Under the pieces are notes generated by a model, which saw only the letters and a program-made list of their open reading frames with translations, was not told where the DNA came from and did not search any database. From assembly GCA_009760885.1 (NCBI GenBank), contig CM019693.1, forward strand, positions 2,546,300 through 2,610,299: a stretch of DNA of 64,000 nt. Reading direction: 5' to 3'. Both the position numbers and the translations under genes were made by a program. Below, one piece after another: positions 63,010-64,000 of this stretch. Within the stretch, counting starts at the first letter, position 1. Each line of letters starts with the position of its first letter. The stretch is from Achatina immaculata. Its lineage: Eukaryota > Mollusca > Gastropoda > Stylommatophora > Achatinidae.

Positions 63010-64000
63010 CTGATAGAGTTAAGTTAGTACTGCCTTTCCACCCACACGGTCAGATGGTTAAGAAAATCCTTTATCGTCATCTGCCGATAATCCAACTCGA
63101 CTCCGACACTCGTAACATTTTCTCTGAAGCATCCCTAGTGGCATACAAACGTGAGCCAAACCTTAAGGACATCCTCGTCCACAGCCACTTGTTGGCACCA
63201 GAAAATGTAACCGCCCCCGCTGCGTTACCTGCCCTGTAGTTTGGGAAACGGAAACAATCACCTTTCCCAAAACTATCCTCACTCTTCATGAGGGATTCAC
63301 ATGCGAGTCCCGAAATGTGATATATGTCATCGTGTGCAAAAGATGCAGGATAACATATATCGGTGAGACTGGCCTCAGATTAGGGGACCGCATGCAAAAA
63401 CATCTGTACGACATCACCCAGCATGCTTCGAAACCAGTCCCAAATCATTTCAATGGCCCCAACCACAGAGGCAAATCTGATTTTCTGGTAACAGCCATTA
63501 AACAATGTCACGCAGATGACACAAGCCGCCTGGCACTTGAGAACCGCTGCATTCAAAATTATGGGACGCTGGAACCACATGGGTTAAACTCGCTGTTTAG
63601 TTACACGTAACATCATCTTCTTCAATCATTATAGTACCTCTCCACTAAATCCACCCCTTCTTACTTTTCAAACTTCCTCACAGCATCACTCTGCAACCCC
63701 GCTATTTTCTCTGCAACCCCTCTTCTCTGCAACACCTCTTCCCCAATCACCTTTTCAAATTCTCCCAGCTAGGCCAGTAGTGCGTCACTCTCTCTCCCCT
63801 CCCTGGTTCCCCATCCACCACTCCCAGTTACAACCCACCGACCACATGTCACAGGTCTCTATTTAAACAATTTCCACGTCCTACCAGATCCATTCCTGAT
63901 ACACACCGCCAGACAAGCCACACCTTGCAATTTACAGCTAAGTACTCCTTTAAAAAAAATTTTTTTTAAACAGTATTCATGTAAATCTATACTTTATCTC
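63010..64000 (+). mobile_element. Penelope-like element, 3' half with GIY-YIG endonuclease, runs off window
   Basis: 63050-63240 encodes the end of the RT/linker: HGQMVKKILYRHLPIIQLDS, FSEASLVAYKREPNLKDILV, HSHLLAP. After a frame break, 63317-63610 encodes YVIVCKRCRITYIGETGLRL, then GDRMQKHLYDITQHASKPVP, NHFNGPNHRGKSDFLVTAIK, ENRCIQNYGTLEPHGLNSLF. The (Y)VI(V)-x(n)-YIGETG-x-RL-x-RM-x-H pattern is a GIY-YIG nuclease, characteristic of Penelope-like elements with C-terminal endonuclease. The 3' UTR follows and the last bases match 28190-28215. Frame breaks mean it is probably inactive. Confidence 0.85.

Overview
This is a eukaryotic, intron-rich, transposon-dense window. It contains no operons, rRNA or CRISPR. 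The retroelement mix (RTE-type LINEs, RNase H-bearing LINEs, a Penelope-like element, tRNA-derived SINEs, mariner, hAT and piggyBac remnants) and the single host gene suggest an invertebrate, most likely a mollusc such as a gastropod. The species assignment is inference.

Host gene. One protein-coding gene fills the left 50.5 kb on the minus strand. I reconstructed 17 coding exons by joining GT-AG bounded open segments whose phases agree throughout. They run from a start codon at 50543 to a last visible exon at 1537-1633. They give 873 codons plus two bases of a protein in the yeast YMR196W-like / GH63-MGH1-like alpha,alpha-toroidal glycosidase family. The C-terminal exon or exons lie beyond the left edge.

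Layout. 1-2.9 kb: mariner fragment, hAT-like MITE, exons 17-16. 3-5 kb: LINE tail, a 1.1-kb piggyBac-like element with TTAA ends, exon 15. 5.4-6.6 kb: first copy of a repeat-built element. 7.5-14.9 kb: SINE, nested LINE pieces, a small MITE, exons 14-10. 15-17.5 kb: LINE with a 469-codon RT frame, exon 9. 18-24.2 kb: LINE pieces, exon 8, then a full-length RTE carrying an internal tandem duplication. 24.8-25.7 kb: 66-bp satellite fused to a SINE-like element. 26-35.7 kb: exons 7-2 with mariner, SINE, Penelope, RNase H-LINE and other RT remnants. 35.7-50.4 kb: intron 1, about 14.8 kb, holding SINEs, a perfect-looking 82-bp palindrome, nested LINEs, a 39-bp satellite split by the second repeat-built element, and microsatellites. 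50.5-64 kb: upstream DNA with a hAT-like MITE, a second RTE copy in the opposite orientation, more LINE tails and the 3' half of a Penelope-like element with a GIY-YIG domain.

How it fits together. Several LINE families can be told apart by their 3' tails: (GA)n, (GAT)n, (GAAT/ACTG)n, (ATAAG)n and (GAA)n. Many insertions still carry exact target-site duplications (TSDs) of 8-14 bp, so the order of nesting can be read directly. The features most worth following up are the 1.3-kb repeat-built element that appears to share the (GAA)n tail of an RNase H LINE, the satellite grown from a SINE-like head, the 82-bp fold-back, and LINE insertions as short as 75-82 bp with clean TSDs.
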